Translations under genes and position numbers: made by a program | Assembly: GCA_963377175.1 (NCBI GenBank) | Contig: CAUJNA010000857.1 | Location: forward strand, 313,501 to 377,500 | Length of the DNA stretch: 64,000 nt | Direction of reading: 5' to 3' | Source: Effrenium voratum | Lineage: Eukaryota; Sar; Dinophyceae; Suessiales; Symbiodiniaceae | The notes under the pieces: generated by a model | What the model was told of the DNA's origin: nothing | Seen by the model: the letters and a program-made list of their open reading frames with translations, nothing else | Database searches by the model: none | Shown: positions 35,584 through 47,171 of the stretch, piece by piece | Position numbering within the stretch: position 1 is the stretch's first letter | Layout: the number at the start of each line of letters is the position of its first letter

Positions 35584-38500
35584 GCATGTGACACGCGGAA
35601 GGGGGGATAGTAGCCGACGCGCGGAGGGTACCCTGACGCCGTGCGGAAGGGCTGACGCGGGGATCGGGATTGGAGGGTACCTGACGCGCGGAAGAGGGGA
35701 TAGTAGATCGGGTCAGGCGGTACCTGACGCGCGGAAGAGGGGATAGTAGATCGGGTCAGGTGGTACCTGACACGCGGCCGCGCGGAAGGGCTGACGAAGG
35801 TGGGATAGTAGCTGACGTGCGGATCGGCACCTGACGCGCGGAAGGGGGGAGAGTAGCTGACGCGCGGATCGAGTCCTGACGCGCGGCAGGGCGAATAGCA
35901 GCTGATGCCGCGCGGAAGGGCTGACGCGCGGATCGGGATTGGGGGGGTGCCACGCTCACGCTAGGGCGCACCTGACGCGCGGATACCTGACGCACGGAAG
36001 GGAGGATAGTAGGTCACGCGTGGATGGGGATGGGGGTACCTGACGCGCGCAAGGGGGATAGTAGCTGACGCGCGGATGGGGATGGGGGGGTACCTGGAAG
36101 AGGGGATAGTAGATCGGGTCAGCAGCTGACGTGCGAATCGGGTCAGGGACGTGGGCGAATAGCAGCTGACGCCGCGCGGAAGGGCTGACGCGCGGATCGG
36201 GATTGGGGGGTACCTGACGCTCACCCTAGGGCGCACCTGACGCGCGGACACCTGACGCGCGTAGCTCACGCGCGGATAGTGGCGGAATGGGGGGCACCTG
36301 ACGCGCGAAAGAGGGGATAGTATAGTGGTCAGGCGGCACCTGACACGCGGCAGGGCGAATAGTAGCTGACGACGAGGGCTGACTGGGATAGTAGCTGACG
36401 TGCGGATCGGGCCTGAGGCGCGGAAGGGTCGGGTCAGGGGTACCTGACAGGGGTACCTGACGCTCACGCTCCCTGACGCGTGGAAGGGAGGATAGTAGCT
36501 CGCAGAGATGGTAGTAGCTGACGCGCGGATGGGGGGTACCTGACGCGTGGGAGGGGGGACGGTGGATCGGGTCAGGCGGTACCTGACACGCGGCGGGGCG
36601 AATAGCAGCTGATGATGGCACGGAAGGGATAGTGGACGTGCGGGGGCACCTGACATGCGGAACCGACGCGGAGGGTACCCTAGGGCTGACGCGGGGATCG
36701 GGATTGGAGGGTACCTGACCTCACGCTAGGGCGCACCCGCGGATGGGGATGGGGGGTGCCTGACGCGCGGAAGAGGGGATAGTAGATCGGGTCAGGCGAT
36801 ACCTGACACACGGCAAGGCGAATAGAGAAGCTGACGACGTGCGGAAGGGCTGACGAAGGTGGGATAGTAGCTGGCGTGCGGCACTTGACGCGCGGACGGG
36901 GGGAGAGTAGCTGACGCGCGGATCGGGTCCTGACGCGCGGCTGGGCGAATAGCTGACGCCGCGCGGAAGGGCTGACGCGCGGATCGGGAGTGGGGGGTGC
37001 CACGCTCACGCTAGGGCGCACCTGACGCGCGGATACCTGATGCGCGGAAGGGAGGATAGTAGCTGACGCGCGGATGGGGGTGGGGGGCTATAGCTGACGC
37101 GCGGATGAGGATGGGGGGTACCTGATGCGCGGAAGGAAAATAGTAGCTGACGAGCGGATGGGAGTAGGAGCGGAACCTGACGCGCGACAGGGCGAATAGC
37201 AGCTACGAAAAAGGCTGACGCGCGGACCGGGAGTGGGGAGCGCCTGAGGCATACCTGACGCGCGGAAGGGAGGATAGTAGCTGACGCGCGGATGGGGATG
37301 GGGGGTACCTGACGCGCGGAAGGGGGATAGTAGCTGACGCGCGGATGGGGGTGGGGGGTACCTGACGCGCGGAAGGAAAATAGTAGCTGACGCGCGGATG
37401 AGGATGGGGCTTACCTGATGCGCGGAAGGAAAATAGTAGCTGACGAGCGGATGGACGTAGGGGTGGAACTGAGCGCAAGAGGGGAGGTACCTGACGCGCG
37501 GCCGGGCGAATAGCAGCTTCGAAAAAGGCTGACGCGCGGACCGGGAGTGGGGAGCGCCTGACGCATACCTGACGTGCGGAAGGGAGGATAGTAGCTGACG
37601 CGCGGATGGGGGTGGGGTACCTGACGCGCGGAAGGAAAATAGTAGCTGACGCGCGGATGAGGATGGGGGTTACCTGATGCGCGGAAGGAAAATAGTAGCT
37701 GACGAGCGGATGGGAGTAGGGGCGGAACTGACGCGCGGAAGAGGGGAGGTACCTAACGCGCGGCAGGGCGAATAGCAGCTTCGAAAAAGGCTGACGCGCG
37801 GACCGGGAGTGGGGAGCGCCTGACGCATACCTGACGCGCGGAAGGGAGGATAGTAGCTGACGCGCGGATGGGGATGGGGGGTACCTGACGGTGGGGGGTA
37901 CCTGACGCGCGGAAGGAAAATAGTAGCTGACGGGGGTTACCTGATGCGCGGAATCCTCGGAAGGAAAATAGTAGCTGACGAGTGGATGGGAGTAGGGGTG
38001 GAACCTGACACGCGGAAGGGGGGATAGTAGCCGACGCGGAGGGTACCCTAACGCCGCGCGGAAGGGCTGACGCGGGGGTCGGGATTGGAGGGTACCTGAC
38101 CTCACGCCAGGGCGCACCCGCGGATGGGGATGGGGGGTGCCTGACGCGCGGAAGAGCGGATAGTAGATCGGGCCAGGCGATACCTGACACACGGCAAGGC
38201 GAATAGAGAAGCTGACGACGTGCGGAAGGGCTGACGAAGGTGGGATAGTAGCTGGCGTGCGGCACTTGACGCGCGGACGGGGGGAGAGTAGCTGACGCGC
38301 GGATCGGGTCCTGACGCGCGGCTGGGCGAATAGCAGCTGACGCCGCGCGGAAGGGCTGACGCGGATCGGGAGTGGGGGGTGCCACGCTCACGCTAGGGCG
38401 CACCTGACGCGCGGATACCTGATGCGCGGAAGGGAGGATAGTAGCTGACGCGCGGATGGGGGTGGGGGGTACCTGACGCGCGGAAGGGGTATAGTAGCTG

Positions 38501-39495
38501 ACGCACGGATGAGGATGGGGGTTACCTGATGCGCGGAAGGAAAATAGTAGTTGCCGAGCGGATGGGAGTAGGAGCGGAACTGACGCGCGGAAGGAACCTG
38601 ACGCGCGGCAGGGCGAATAGCAGCTTCGAAAAAGGCTGACGCGCGGACCGGGAGTGGGGAGCGCCTGACGCATACCTGACGCGCGGAAGGGAGGATAGTA
38701 GCTGATGCGCGGATGGGGATGGGGGGTACCTGACGCGTGGAAGGGGGATAGTAGCTGACGCGCGGATGGGGGTGGGGTACCTGACGCGCGGAAGGAAAAT
38801 AGTAGCTGACGCGCGGATGAGGATGGGGGTTACCTGATGCGCGGAATCCTCGGAAGGAAAATAGTAGCTGACGAGCGGATGGGAGTATCCTATAGGGGCG
38901 GAACTGACGCGCGGAAGAGGGGAGGTACCTAACGCGCGGCAGGGCGAATAGCAGCTTCGAAAAAGGCTGACGCGCGGACCGGCAGTGGGGAGCGCCTGAC
39001 GCATACCTGACGCGCGGAAGGGAGGATAGTAGCTGACGCGCGGATGGGGATGGGGGGTACCTGACGGTGGGGGTACCTGACGCGCGGAAGGAAAAAAGTA
39101 GCTGACGCGCGGATGAGGATGGGGGTTACCTGATGCGCGGAACCCTCGGAAGGAAAATAGTAGCTGACGAGCGGATGGGAGTAGGGGTGGAACTGACGCG
39201 CGCAAGAGGGGAGGTACCTGACGCGCGGCAGGGCGAATAGCAGCTTCGAAAAAGGCTGACGCGCGGACCGGGAGTGGGGAGCGCCTGACGCATACCTGAC
39301 GCGCGGAAGGGAGGTAGCTGACGCGCGGATGGGGATGGGGGGTAGCTGACGCGCGGAAGGGGGATAGTAGCTGACGCGCGGATGGGGATGGGGGGTACCT
39401 GACGCGCGAAAGGGGGATAGTAGCAGACGCGCGGATGGGGATCCTGACGCGCGGAAGGAAAATAGTAGCTGACGCGCGGGCTGGGGTACCTAATG
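35584..39495. repeat. CTGACGCGCGG satellite, right block
   Basis: Here the unit is mostly a pair: ACCTGACGCGCGGAAGG...ATAGTAG and CTGACGCGCGGATGGGGATG, about 50-60 bp together, with few GTTA tracts. A higher-order marker GGCTGACGCGCGGACCGGGA recurs at about 37214, 37527, 37799, 38634, 38963 and 39254, spacing 270-330 bp apart from one 835-bp gap. Confidence 0.97.
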
Positions 39496-39765
39496 CGGGC
39501 AGGCAATCAAGCCATACAGTACATCATGCAAGAGTTCAGGATGCTACAGGAAGCATCTGACGCAAGTGGATTCGGCAAAACAAACATCATCAGCAAATAT
39601 GAGCAAAGCCCGTGTCTGATCAGATTGACTTTGAAGTTTACCATTCGAACCAGTTCAACACAAGAAGGAATTGGCTTGTGCCTCAACTTACTGAATGACA
39701 TTCTCAATGGCAGGAAAGGTTCCAGCACGCGAGCGGGCCTCACTCAGGTTTGAAGCTAAACAAAG
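39493..39765. other. coding-like tract readable on either strand
   Basis: Plus: an 87-codon frame with IQYIMQEFRMLQEASDASGF and LCLNLLNDILNGRKGSS, ending CACTCAG|GTTTGA. Minus: SEARSRAGTFPAIENVIQ ending ATTCA|GTAAGT, a consensus donor. The strand bias of the window favours minus, but the plus frame is longer. Unresolved. Confidence 0.4.
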
Positions 39766-40228
39766 CTCGTCCCACAAATGCAAAACCGCAATCGAACATG
39801 TCAAACAACGACCAATGCCACTATGATCAATAGACCTTGGTCGATTCTGACCAACTGGATCGGTCAAGCAAGCGCACAAGCAACATTGAACAACAAAGAA
39901 CAACCGGCCAAAAGGCCTTGAAGCTCAATATATGGCTGTGGCTCGAGAAAGTGGCACCCTTTGGGCCCCTATAGAAACCAAAACCCAAACCTGCGCAACC
40001 CCAGCTCCTTTGAGCCACAACAAAATCACTCACCACTCACTGCCGCCAAGTGTTCATCTCCTTATCCCCCCTACCGTAAGGGGGAAGGTTGGGGGGTCCC
40101 CAATTCCAGTGATCGAGTCTTCCCCTTAGAAAGGAAGCCATAAATGGAGATCTCCAGGGGTCGAAATCCCCCCTCCCCCGATTCCATACTTAAGGGGGTG
40201 AGGATATCTCCTTGCCCATTCCGCACCT

Positions 40229-40470
40229 TCAAGGTGAAGACTCGGTTGTCTGCAGGACTAATCCTGCAGGCGATCTGCTCGATACACCGAAGCGACCTTC
40301 ACCTTCCAATTTGCGTTTCGAGCCCCCGGGAAAAAAAGAGAGAGAATAATTCCAGCCCTTTAAAACCAGCAAATGGAAGTCATTCCTTGAGTCCTCTACC
40401 ACCCCGACAGAAACCATGCTGCCTTGGTGAGTTCAACAGTGGATAAGGCCAAGTTTCCGCGTCTCCCCGT
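40229..40470 (-). CDS. possible exon pair around a family E element
   Basis: Upstream part reads MVSVGVVEDSRN with donor AAT|GACTTCC (GA). After the E element the frame reads GARNANWKVKVASVYRADRL. The acceptor position shows TTTTCCCG|GGGG, lacking AG, so the intron may be dead or use a variant site. Confidence 0.4.
40328..40385 (-). repeat. family E element, shortened
   Basis: CCATTTGCTGG end and TTTAAAGGG core with a C/T-rich acceptor side. About 60 bp. Confidence 0.6.
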
Positions 40471-40872
40471 TACACACCTTGGAACTCATGTTGCCGCAGG
40501 ACATGATATAGAGCAGCGGTGTGCAGTACTGGAGCGTACTTGTGTTGGTCGTCGAAGCACAAATACACGTGCTGATAAAAATCTACTTCGGAACTTGGCT
40601 CTAGTTATCATCATGATGCAGCAAACATCCCACTACAGCAACATAGCTCAGACAGCATTACAGAACTAGACACCTCCATCTTTGCGTGAACTCTATCCTC
40701 AGCAGCTGACCAGCACATCCCGCCTGACACAACTAAGAGCCCCTGCGAAGCGATGTGTTTGCATGGTGGCAATCCCAACAGGCGAAAACGATAAACACAA
40801 TCCGGTGCTTCAGGCAGGCTGTGGTGAATCTTACCGCAAAACACGCACAATCGGAAAACAGGGGGCCACTGA

Positions 40873-40925
40873 ACGAGTTGATAGATTCCCTTTTAAAACC
40901 AACAAGGGAAAATAAACCATATTCT
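40873..40925 (-). repeat. family E element, partial
   Basis: GATAGATTCCC and TTTAAAACCAACAAGGGAAA core. On the minus side CTCGTTCAG|TGG is followed by a short frame (PPVFRLCVFC) ending GCG|GTAAGA, a consensus donor. Confidence 0.6.
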
Positions 40926-40944
40926 TGAGCTTGGTTGCTGTTGA

Positions 40945-41036
40945 CCCCTCTGCAAAAAGTTTAACTTTTTGGGGGTTTAGTGGAAAACACCTTTATTCTC
41001 AAAAAGTTAAAGTCTAAAGATCCAACCCAATAGCAG
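40945..41036 (-). repeat. family F element, possible intron
   Basis: On the minus strand CTTGACT|GCTATTGGG could be a GC donor and TTTTTGCAG|AGGG an acceptor, with AAAGTTAAACTTTTTG between. Confidence 0.5.
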
Positions 41037-41650
41037 TCAAGCGAGGCTTTCAGGTCTGCCGGGGCTCCGGACGTGCCCTCCGCCAATGGGCTCCGGAAAA
41101 GCCGGGACTGGGCAACGGGAAGAGCAAAAACGGCTTATCAACACTGGGCCACGTGGGTTCTGATGGGGGAACCCCAAAATGGTTGGCAACTCTACTAGGT
41201 TTTCCAGTAGAGAGGTTAGAAGGGGGGGTACCAACTTTTCTCTGTAGTCTATTTTAGTAGGGGAACCTTCCCAACCAAAAGCGGGGTGAGAAAGGGCACC
41301 TAGCTGGGGGACCGAGCCAGGGGAATCGCTTCGGACACATTTCGCGCATCGAACACTTCGTTAAGCTGAGCTACGGCATGGCTGCTGCCCGGCTCGAAGA
41401 TCTTCACTTGCACGGGCTCGTCAGTGCAGTTCACAACCTGAAGGGTCACTTCCTGAGTTGGGTGTGGGTCAAAATTAAACCACCAGGGGACCGCAGGTTT
41501 TGGTCCATGTTGCCACTTACCAGGGTTCCATTTTGGGTACCTATTTTTGACCCAAGTTCAAACAAGTCCAAACTTTTTGCCGCTAAAATGATCGGATCCG
41601 AAAGGTTGAAAGTCCAGGAACTTAGGAAGTGAGTCACAATCATAAGAATT
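41037..41650 (-). CDS. unknown gene segment with two introner introns
   Basis: Three exons join in phase. 41558-41625 reads FQPFGSDHFSGKKFGL, donor CTT|GTTTGA. 41313-41452 reads EVTLQVVNCTDEPVQVKIFE, then HAVAQLNEVFDARNVSEAI. 41037-41194 reads RVANHFGVPPSEPTWPSVDK, then FLLFPLPSPGFSG. The first intron (41453-41557) is family C, the second (41195-41312) is family A. The middle exon alternates hydrophobic and polar residues like a beta-sandwich; no family is recognised. The frame ends at a stop near 41060 unless a donor lies before it. Confidence 0.65.
41195..41312 (-). repeat. family A element acting as a 118-bp intron
   Basis: Donor GGCTCG|GTCCCC, acceptor AACCTAG|TAGA; both sites lie in the element's terminal repeats. 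The split codon CG|T keeps the frame. Confidence 0.72.
41453..41557 (-). repeat. family C element acting as an intron
   Basis: Minus strand: GGGTCAAAAATAGGTACC near the donor and TTTTGACCCACACCCAACTCAG at the acceptor. Phase 0 on both sides. Confidence 0.65.
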
Positions 41651-41749
41651 AAGAAGGCGGCACAACTATGTATGGCTGGGATTGTGCCTTACTAACCTTC
41701 ACTTACCCGGGTTTTGATTGTGACTCAAATTGTGGGTGTACCGGGAAAA

Positions 41750-43400
41750 GAAGCCAGACACCCCAAAACACCCGCCAGAGCCCCGAAACACACAAAACGA
41801 AAAGCACTCCTGACAACAGAACCACTGAAACAGGCGCTATCCTAGCCCCCCCCCCCCCCGCCCAAAGGGGTGGCCAGCCGACTTGTGGGAATTTATGTGC
41901 AAACGTTTGTGAGGCGAAACGCCCTATCGAAACACAATAGCCACCTGATTGTCCCGTGCAAGCGATCGGAAGCCCTTTATGTATTAGAAGCCGTTTCTTC
42001 CCATGAGTCGGGAAATACGAGCAATTGTGTGCTTGGGTGCCGCCGAAAATACGAGCAAACGGTCGGCCTTGGATCCGATGCTGAAACTTCCCAACTTCAT
42101 GTAACCGCCTAGTTGAAATGAGCATGCAGCCTTGCTGAAATGGATTGTCACCCTCGATCAACCTCGGGTTGGTCCGGAGGACCGTACGAATCAGGGGTGT
42201 CTTTAGCACGGTCCTCCGGACTTTCCAAGATTGACATCGTCAAAGTCTTCATGAGCATGGCCCCATGGCCCTCTTCCTGATTTGCCGCCGGATGTGCAAG
42301 AATCTGCATGTGGGAGTCTGGTTCCTGAAATCAATGGAGGGGGGGGGTGTCCCCCGTTTTTGAAGGACAACCAAAAGGAAACAAGCCATTCTGCGTGCTC
42401 CACATGTTGAAAAGCACCCAATTAGCTGGAACTTCATGGGTCACCTCGCTTGCCTCGTGTCGAGAGAGGTCACACCTGCCTCCAGGGTGGTGGTGGGCTC
42501 GCCGCCCTCCTCGCGCATGGGAACATGTGCTCCGGGTGCTAAGTTGAGGGAGGTGATCTAGACAACAAGCAATACTTGGTTACTTTCTGCTCCCCTGCTA
42601 AAAGTGAATAACTTTAGTGTTTTAATGGAAAACCATTAGTTGGCTAAAAGTTAAGGTCCTAACATCCAAGCAAAATGCACCAAAGAATACACATATACCC
42701 TGGTGGCTTCATTTTAAGCTATCACGCGCCATGCGGCACACAGTCAGATCTGAATGTTTGGACATCTCCTCTTTGCAAAAAAAAACAGTGGCTATTCGTC
42801 TGTGGCAAAATGGCCTCTGTTAACTTGTCGGATTAGCCCTCACCGTCAGCCAGTGAGCGAAACTTCGTGCAAGCCAGTCATTGGATAGTCCAAGTTAATT
42901 GCCAGCGGAACCACGCAAGTCCTGGCCAAGATTCTTAGGGAAACCCTTGTAAAGCGGGCCTTTGACCATGGAGCCAAACGCGAGAAGAGAAACCTCAGGC
43001 GAACCGGGTTCACAACCGAATGCCCATACGCCGCAAAGCAATGCCGACATGTCGGACCGAGGGAGAACCACTACGACACAGGTGCTCCCAAGACTGGCAC
43101 AATGGGAGCCCCAAACAAAGCCAATTAAACTGGAGAGAGATTCTACCCATCGAGGAACCACCATGGATGCCTGGATTCACCCGGATTCAGAAGGCATACA
43201 ACCGGGGCGACAGCTTCCAACGCATTCAGCTTCGGACTCCTTTGATCTTACGGATGTTCCATACCTGGTTTCAAACGGTCCTGCAATTCGTCATTTTGGG
43301 GTTACCAACTATTCTCGACACACAGCCATTTGAACATGCTCCGAATCACTCGGGAGCCCATCTGGCGACCGAATGACTCATTGTGAAAGGCGGAACCGAC
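41750..43400. other. gene-poor stretch
   Basis: Holds a family F element (42586-42682) and a short foldback GGTCCGGAGGACCG/CGGTCCTCCGGAC at 42173-42225. A plus frame at 42962-43180 (PNARRETSGEPGSQPNAHTP) and its minus shadow are open, but neither has clear splice sites. Confidence 0.35.
42586..42682. repeat. family F element
   Basis: CTGCTCCCCTGCTAAAAGTG to GTCCTAACATCCAAGCAAAA; about 90% alike to 11208-11308 by eye. Confidence 0.88.
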
Positions 43401-43770
43401 TATAGGTTGTCTCACAGCGCTTAGGCCAACGAAACCGCAAATAAGTCTCGCACAGCATAAAAGAACTGTCAGCCACACTGGTACTGCGACGGCCGCCCCC
43501 CAAACTCCTGGCTCTTCGCTTCCTCCCCGCCCTGGGGCAGGCAGCCGGGTGGCGTTTGCGCTTAGAGCCCCCTTAAAAGAAATGAACACATATTTCCAGT
43601 AGTGATAGATTCCCTGAAAAATACCAGGGAAAAATGACACATGTTCTGAAGCAAATGGAAGGTAAGGTTGGGCAACATCAAAAGCCATGCACGTCGGAGT
43701 TGCAAACCAGGATAACAGGTGCGGCAGAAGAGAGAAGCGACGCTCGCGAATACCTGCGAAAGAGTCAAAT
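43400..43770 (-). CDS. exon pair around a family E element, membrane-type
   Basis: Downstream exon, from 43571: GALSANATRLPAPGRGGSEE, then PGVWGAAVAVPVWLTVLLCC, a likely membrane helix. Acceptor CTTTTAAG|GGG comes from the E element. The upstream side reads RFSLLPHLLSWFATPTCMAF; its donor is unclear. Function unknown. Confidence 0.5.
43572..43668 (-). repeat. family E element
   Basis: CCATTTGCTTCAG end, core GGGAATCTATCACTACTGGA and CTTTTAAG acceptor end. Confidence 0.82.
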
Positions 43771-43947
43771 CGGTGCACTCCCAATCAAGCCCAATTGCAC
43801 CTTGGCACGGGCTTGCTGACTACAGGGGTGCGTTGGAGTTCATTGCCCACCAAGTCAGGCATGGACACATCTAACTCTAACAGCCACCCCTTTAACATGG
43901 GGATTCATGTCCACTCGCTGAGGATGGTTGAAGTTGTAAACGTCATA

Positions 43948-44628
43948 GCCATCAACTTGTCTTCGCAGATTTCAAAGGCAGCAGATACAAATCACTTGGC
44001 TGGAGTTTGACGTTCGTCCCTGCAGAAAAATAAAAACCATGGGGAGCCCGGATTGCACAACTTGTTCACTTTCCACAGCAGGTTGCCAAAGTCAAGGATC
44101 CATCTAGAGGAAAACTGCCACTTTTGAAGCTTCCAAGAAGGGAAATGAAGCAACCCAACATTCTAGGGGTTGATCCCTTGTCCATTCTTTTCAAGCATCG
44201 CTCTTTTAAAAAACCAGCTGTTTTCCCAGGTGTTTTGGTGGTTTTCTAGAAAGAAGGATCCCTGGAAAGACTGGGGAAGCTACCCTTGCCATCAACTTGT
44301 CTTCGCAGATTTCAAAGGCAGCAGATACAAATCACTTGGCTGGAGTTTGACGTTCGTCCCTGCAGAAAAATAAAAGCCATGGGGAGCCCGGATTGCACAA
44401 CTTGTTCACTTTCCACAGCAGGTTGCCAAAGTGAAGGATCCATCTAGAGGAAAAACTGCCACTTTTGAAGCTTCCAAGAAGGAAAATGAAGCAACCCAAC
44501 ATTCTAGGGGTTGATCCCTTGTCCATTCTTTTCAAGCATCGCTCTTTTAAAAAACCAGCTGTTTTCCCAGGCGTTTTGGTGGTTTTCTAGAAAGAAGGAT
44601 CCCTGGAAAGACTGGGGAAGCTACCCTT
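43948..44628. repeat. 340-bp tandem duplication
   Basis: Two direct copies, 43948-44287 and 44288-44628, differ by a few single bases (AAAAACC/AAAAGCC, GTCAAGG/GTGAAGG) and one-base indels. They contain CTTTTAAAAAACCAGCTG and end directly at the exon at 44627. The near identity implies a recent event. Confidence 0.95.
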
Positions 44629-44796
44629 AGAGGGTTTCCGGCCACGGCCGTTTTCGCTTTCGCATCGAAAGCAGTCCGCATGCCTCGCGGTCGCCCACGC
44701 GCAGGCCGCAATCCACCGAGATGAAGCTAAAGACGCCGCCCTGCCGCCGAGTGACACGAGGCTCTGGGCCCTCGAACAAAACCCGCGGAAAGGGAC
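44627..44796 (-). CDS. GC-rich coding exon, unknown protein
   Basis: Acceptor CCCAAG|GT. The frame reads FPRVLFEGPEPRVTRRQGG, VFSFISVDCGLRVGDREAC, then GLLSMRKRKRPWPETL and a TAA stop. The basic KRKRP tail resembles a nuclear signal. The stop falls at the edge of the 340-bp duplication. No family recognised. Confidence 0.62.
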
Positions 44797-45184
44797 CTTG
44801 GGAAAGTGCATGTCTGCGCGAGCAGATCCAGGAGCTCACTTAGGAGCTCAAGGAGGGGCTTTGCTACACCTAGCCTCACTACGAAGCCGGGACAAGATGT
44901 GCGACATTGTCGCTCACAAGGGGCCCGCGGATGGCCATTTGCAGCACCCATTTGTTGACGGGTCGAGATTTAATTTTGGATTTTTTTTGTTTTATTTTGG
45001 GATGTTTTTTAGTTTTCCGTCCTGGCTACTAAAATGCTGTAATTTACAGAATTTTCTCGCGAAATGTACGTATCTTACGCGTCCGTCAACATCCTCAGCA
45101 TCGTTTTCAACATCCCCCGCATGTCCAGCCAACATCGCCAGCATCACCAGCAAATGGCTTCCCGCATCAAGGCGCAGGGGGGTT

Positions 45185-46530
45185 GGGGGGCCCCCATGAT
45201 GATCGAAAAATTAGGGGCAAAGAATCTAAAAAGTAACGGTCGCATGATGATCGAAAAAGTGATGATTCAATTAGGGGCAAAAAGTCCAAAAATAGCGGGG
45301 GGGTTGGGGGGGGCGGCAGCCTCCCCCATGATGATTGAAAAAGTGATGATTCAATCAGGGGCAAAAAGTCTAAAAAATAGCGGGGGGGTTGGGGGGGGCG
45401 GCAGCTACCCCCATGATGATCGAACAGTTAGGGGCAAAGAATCTAAAAAGTAGCGGTCGCATGATGATCGAAAAAGTGATGATTCAAATAGGGGCAAAAA
45501 GTCCCAAAAATAGCGGGGGGGTTGGGGGGGGCTGCCGCCCCCCCGACGATGATTGAAAAAGTGATGATTCAATTAGGGCCAAAAAATATATAAAGAAGCA
45601 GCAGGGGGGTCATCAGTTCCTCTGCGGCAAGGCCTCATGGTACAAGTGAGGATTCAATCACGGGCAAACTAATCCCTGTAAAACACCTAAAACGTAGCGG
45701 GGGTGGGGGGCGGCAATTCCTCCCATGATGATTGAAAAAGTGATGATTCAATTAAAGGCGCGGGGGGGTTGGGGGGGAGGCGGCAGCCCCCCCATGATGA
45801 TCGAAAAAGTGATGATTCAATCAGGGGCAAAAAGTCTAAAAAATAGCGGGGGGCTTGGGGGGGGGGGCGGCAGCCCCCCCCATGATGATCGAACAATTAG
45901 GGGCAAAGAATCTAAAAAGTAGCGGTCGCATGATGATCGAAAAAGTGATGATTCAAATAGGGGCAAAAAGTCGGGGGGGATGATGATTGAAAAAGTGATG
46001 ATTCAATCAGGGGCAAAAAGTCGGGGGGGATGATGGTTGAAAAAGTGATGATTCAATTAGGGCCAAAAAAAATAAAAAAGCAGCGGGGGGGCATCAGTGC
46101 CTCTGCACCAAGGCCTCATGGTACAAGTGAGGCTTCAAAATACGGGCAAACTAATCCCTGCAGATCGAAAAAGTGATGATTCAATCAGGGGCAAAAAGTC
46201 TAAAGAATAGCGGGGGGGTTGGGGGGGGGGGCAGCTACCCCCATGATGATCGAACAATTAGGGGCAAAGAATCTAAAAAGTAGCGGTCGCATGATGATCG
46301 AAAAAGTGATGATTCAAATAGGGGCAAAAAGTCCCAAAAATAGCGGGAGGGTTGGGGGGGGGCGGCAGCCCCCCCCACGATGATTGAAAAAGTATCAGTT
46401 CCTCTGCGGCAAGGCCTCATGGTACAAGTGAGGATTCAATCACGGGCAAACTAATCCCTGCAAAACGGCAGCCAAAGAATCTAAAAAGCAGCTGTCGCAT
46501 GATGATCGAAAAAGTGATGATTCAATTAGG
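45185..46530. repeat. G-run tandem array
   Basis: The repeating module is ATGATGATCGAAAAAGTGATGATTCAA, with AGGGGCAAAAAGTC, AAAAATAGCGGGGGGGTTGG and CAGCCCCCCCCATG parts; units are about 85-140 bp. Runs of 7-9 G face runs of 7-8 C. A longer unit with CTCTGCGGCAAGGCCTCATG recurs at about 45619, 46100 and 46397. Confidence 0.95.
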
Positions 46531-46554
46531 CGTGTATTTTAATCGAAAGGGGGG

Positions 46555-46800
46555 TGGCGGGGGGGCACCAGAGGAACTTGCGATGCTGAGGATGCAGGAA
46601 GCCAAGGCCAAAAACCAACTGGGAAAGCAGAGGATGCGAAAAGCCAAAGCCAGAAAGCCGCCAAAAGCCACAAAGCCAAAAAGCCAGCGGAACTGGCAAT
46701 GCAGAGGATGCGAAATGAAAAGCCACAAAAGCCAAAAAGCCGAAAAGCCACCCACCCTGAAAAACAAAATAACCTAAAAAAAAACAAAAAAAACAAAAAA
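46555..46800. repeat. degenerate AAGCCAAAAAGC tract
   Basis: Imperfect repeats of GCCAAAAAGCC and GAGGATGCGAAAAGCC. The frames it opens are low complexity. Confidence 0.75.
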
Positions 46801-46983
46801 CACACATCCTAAAAAAAATGGCCCTCCTTTGTTGACCCCAGAAAGCACTGAACTCAAACCTTCAAAACGGGCCCCTGACAAATCCGAAGCTCGAAAGCTG
46901 AGGGCCTTTGACATGTTGAATGGTAGTCTATCCGGACATGTTGCTTACGTGTGAACATGAAGGATGGCACAAACAAACTCTGC

Positions 46984-47171
46984 CAGCGTCTGATTGATTG
47001 ACGGTCGCATGGGCTTGAGCCAGCCCCCCTTCTCGAACATCTGATCCCGATCTAGACCTAACCTCACCTCTTCGCCCTCCGATTCACCCCAGACTTGCTG
47101 AACAAGGCCCTTAGACAGTCCATGGACTGCATCCGCATATCCTCCAGACTGCGAGTTCATCGGCCATACCC
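46984..47171 (-). CDS. coding exon, unknown protein
   Basis: 188 bp, acceptor ATGCAG|GG. Reads VWPMNSQSGGYADAVHGLSK, GLVQQVWGESEGEEVRLGLD, then MFEKGGWLKPMRPSINQT. Donor CTG|GCAGAG (GC) is likely; otherwise the frame runs to a stop at 46945. One of the strongest unassigned exons by composition. Confidence 0.68.

Noticed and set aside
30396..39506. Arg/Ser/Pro/Leu-rich minus-strand frames up to 329 codons
   Set aside because: They follow the CTGACGCGCGG satellite in all registers, so absence of stops is a property of the repeat.
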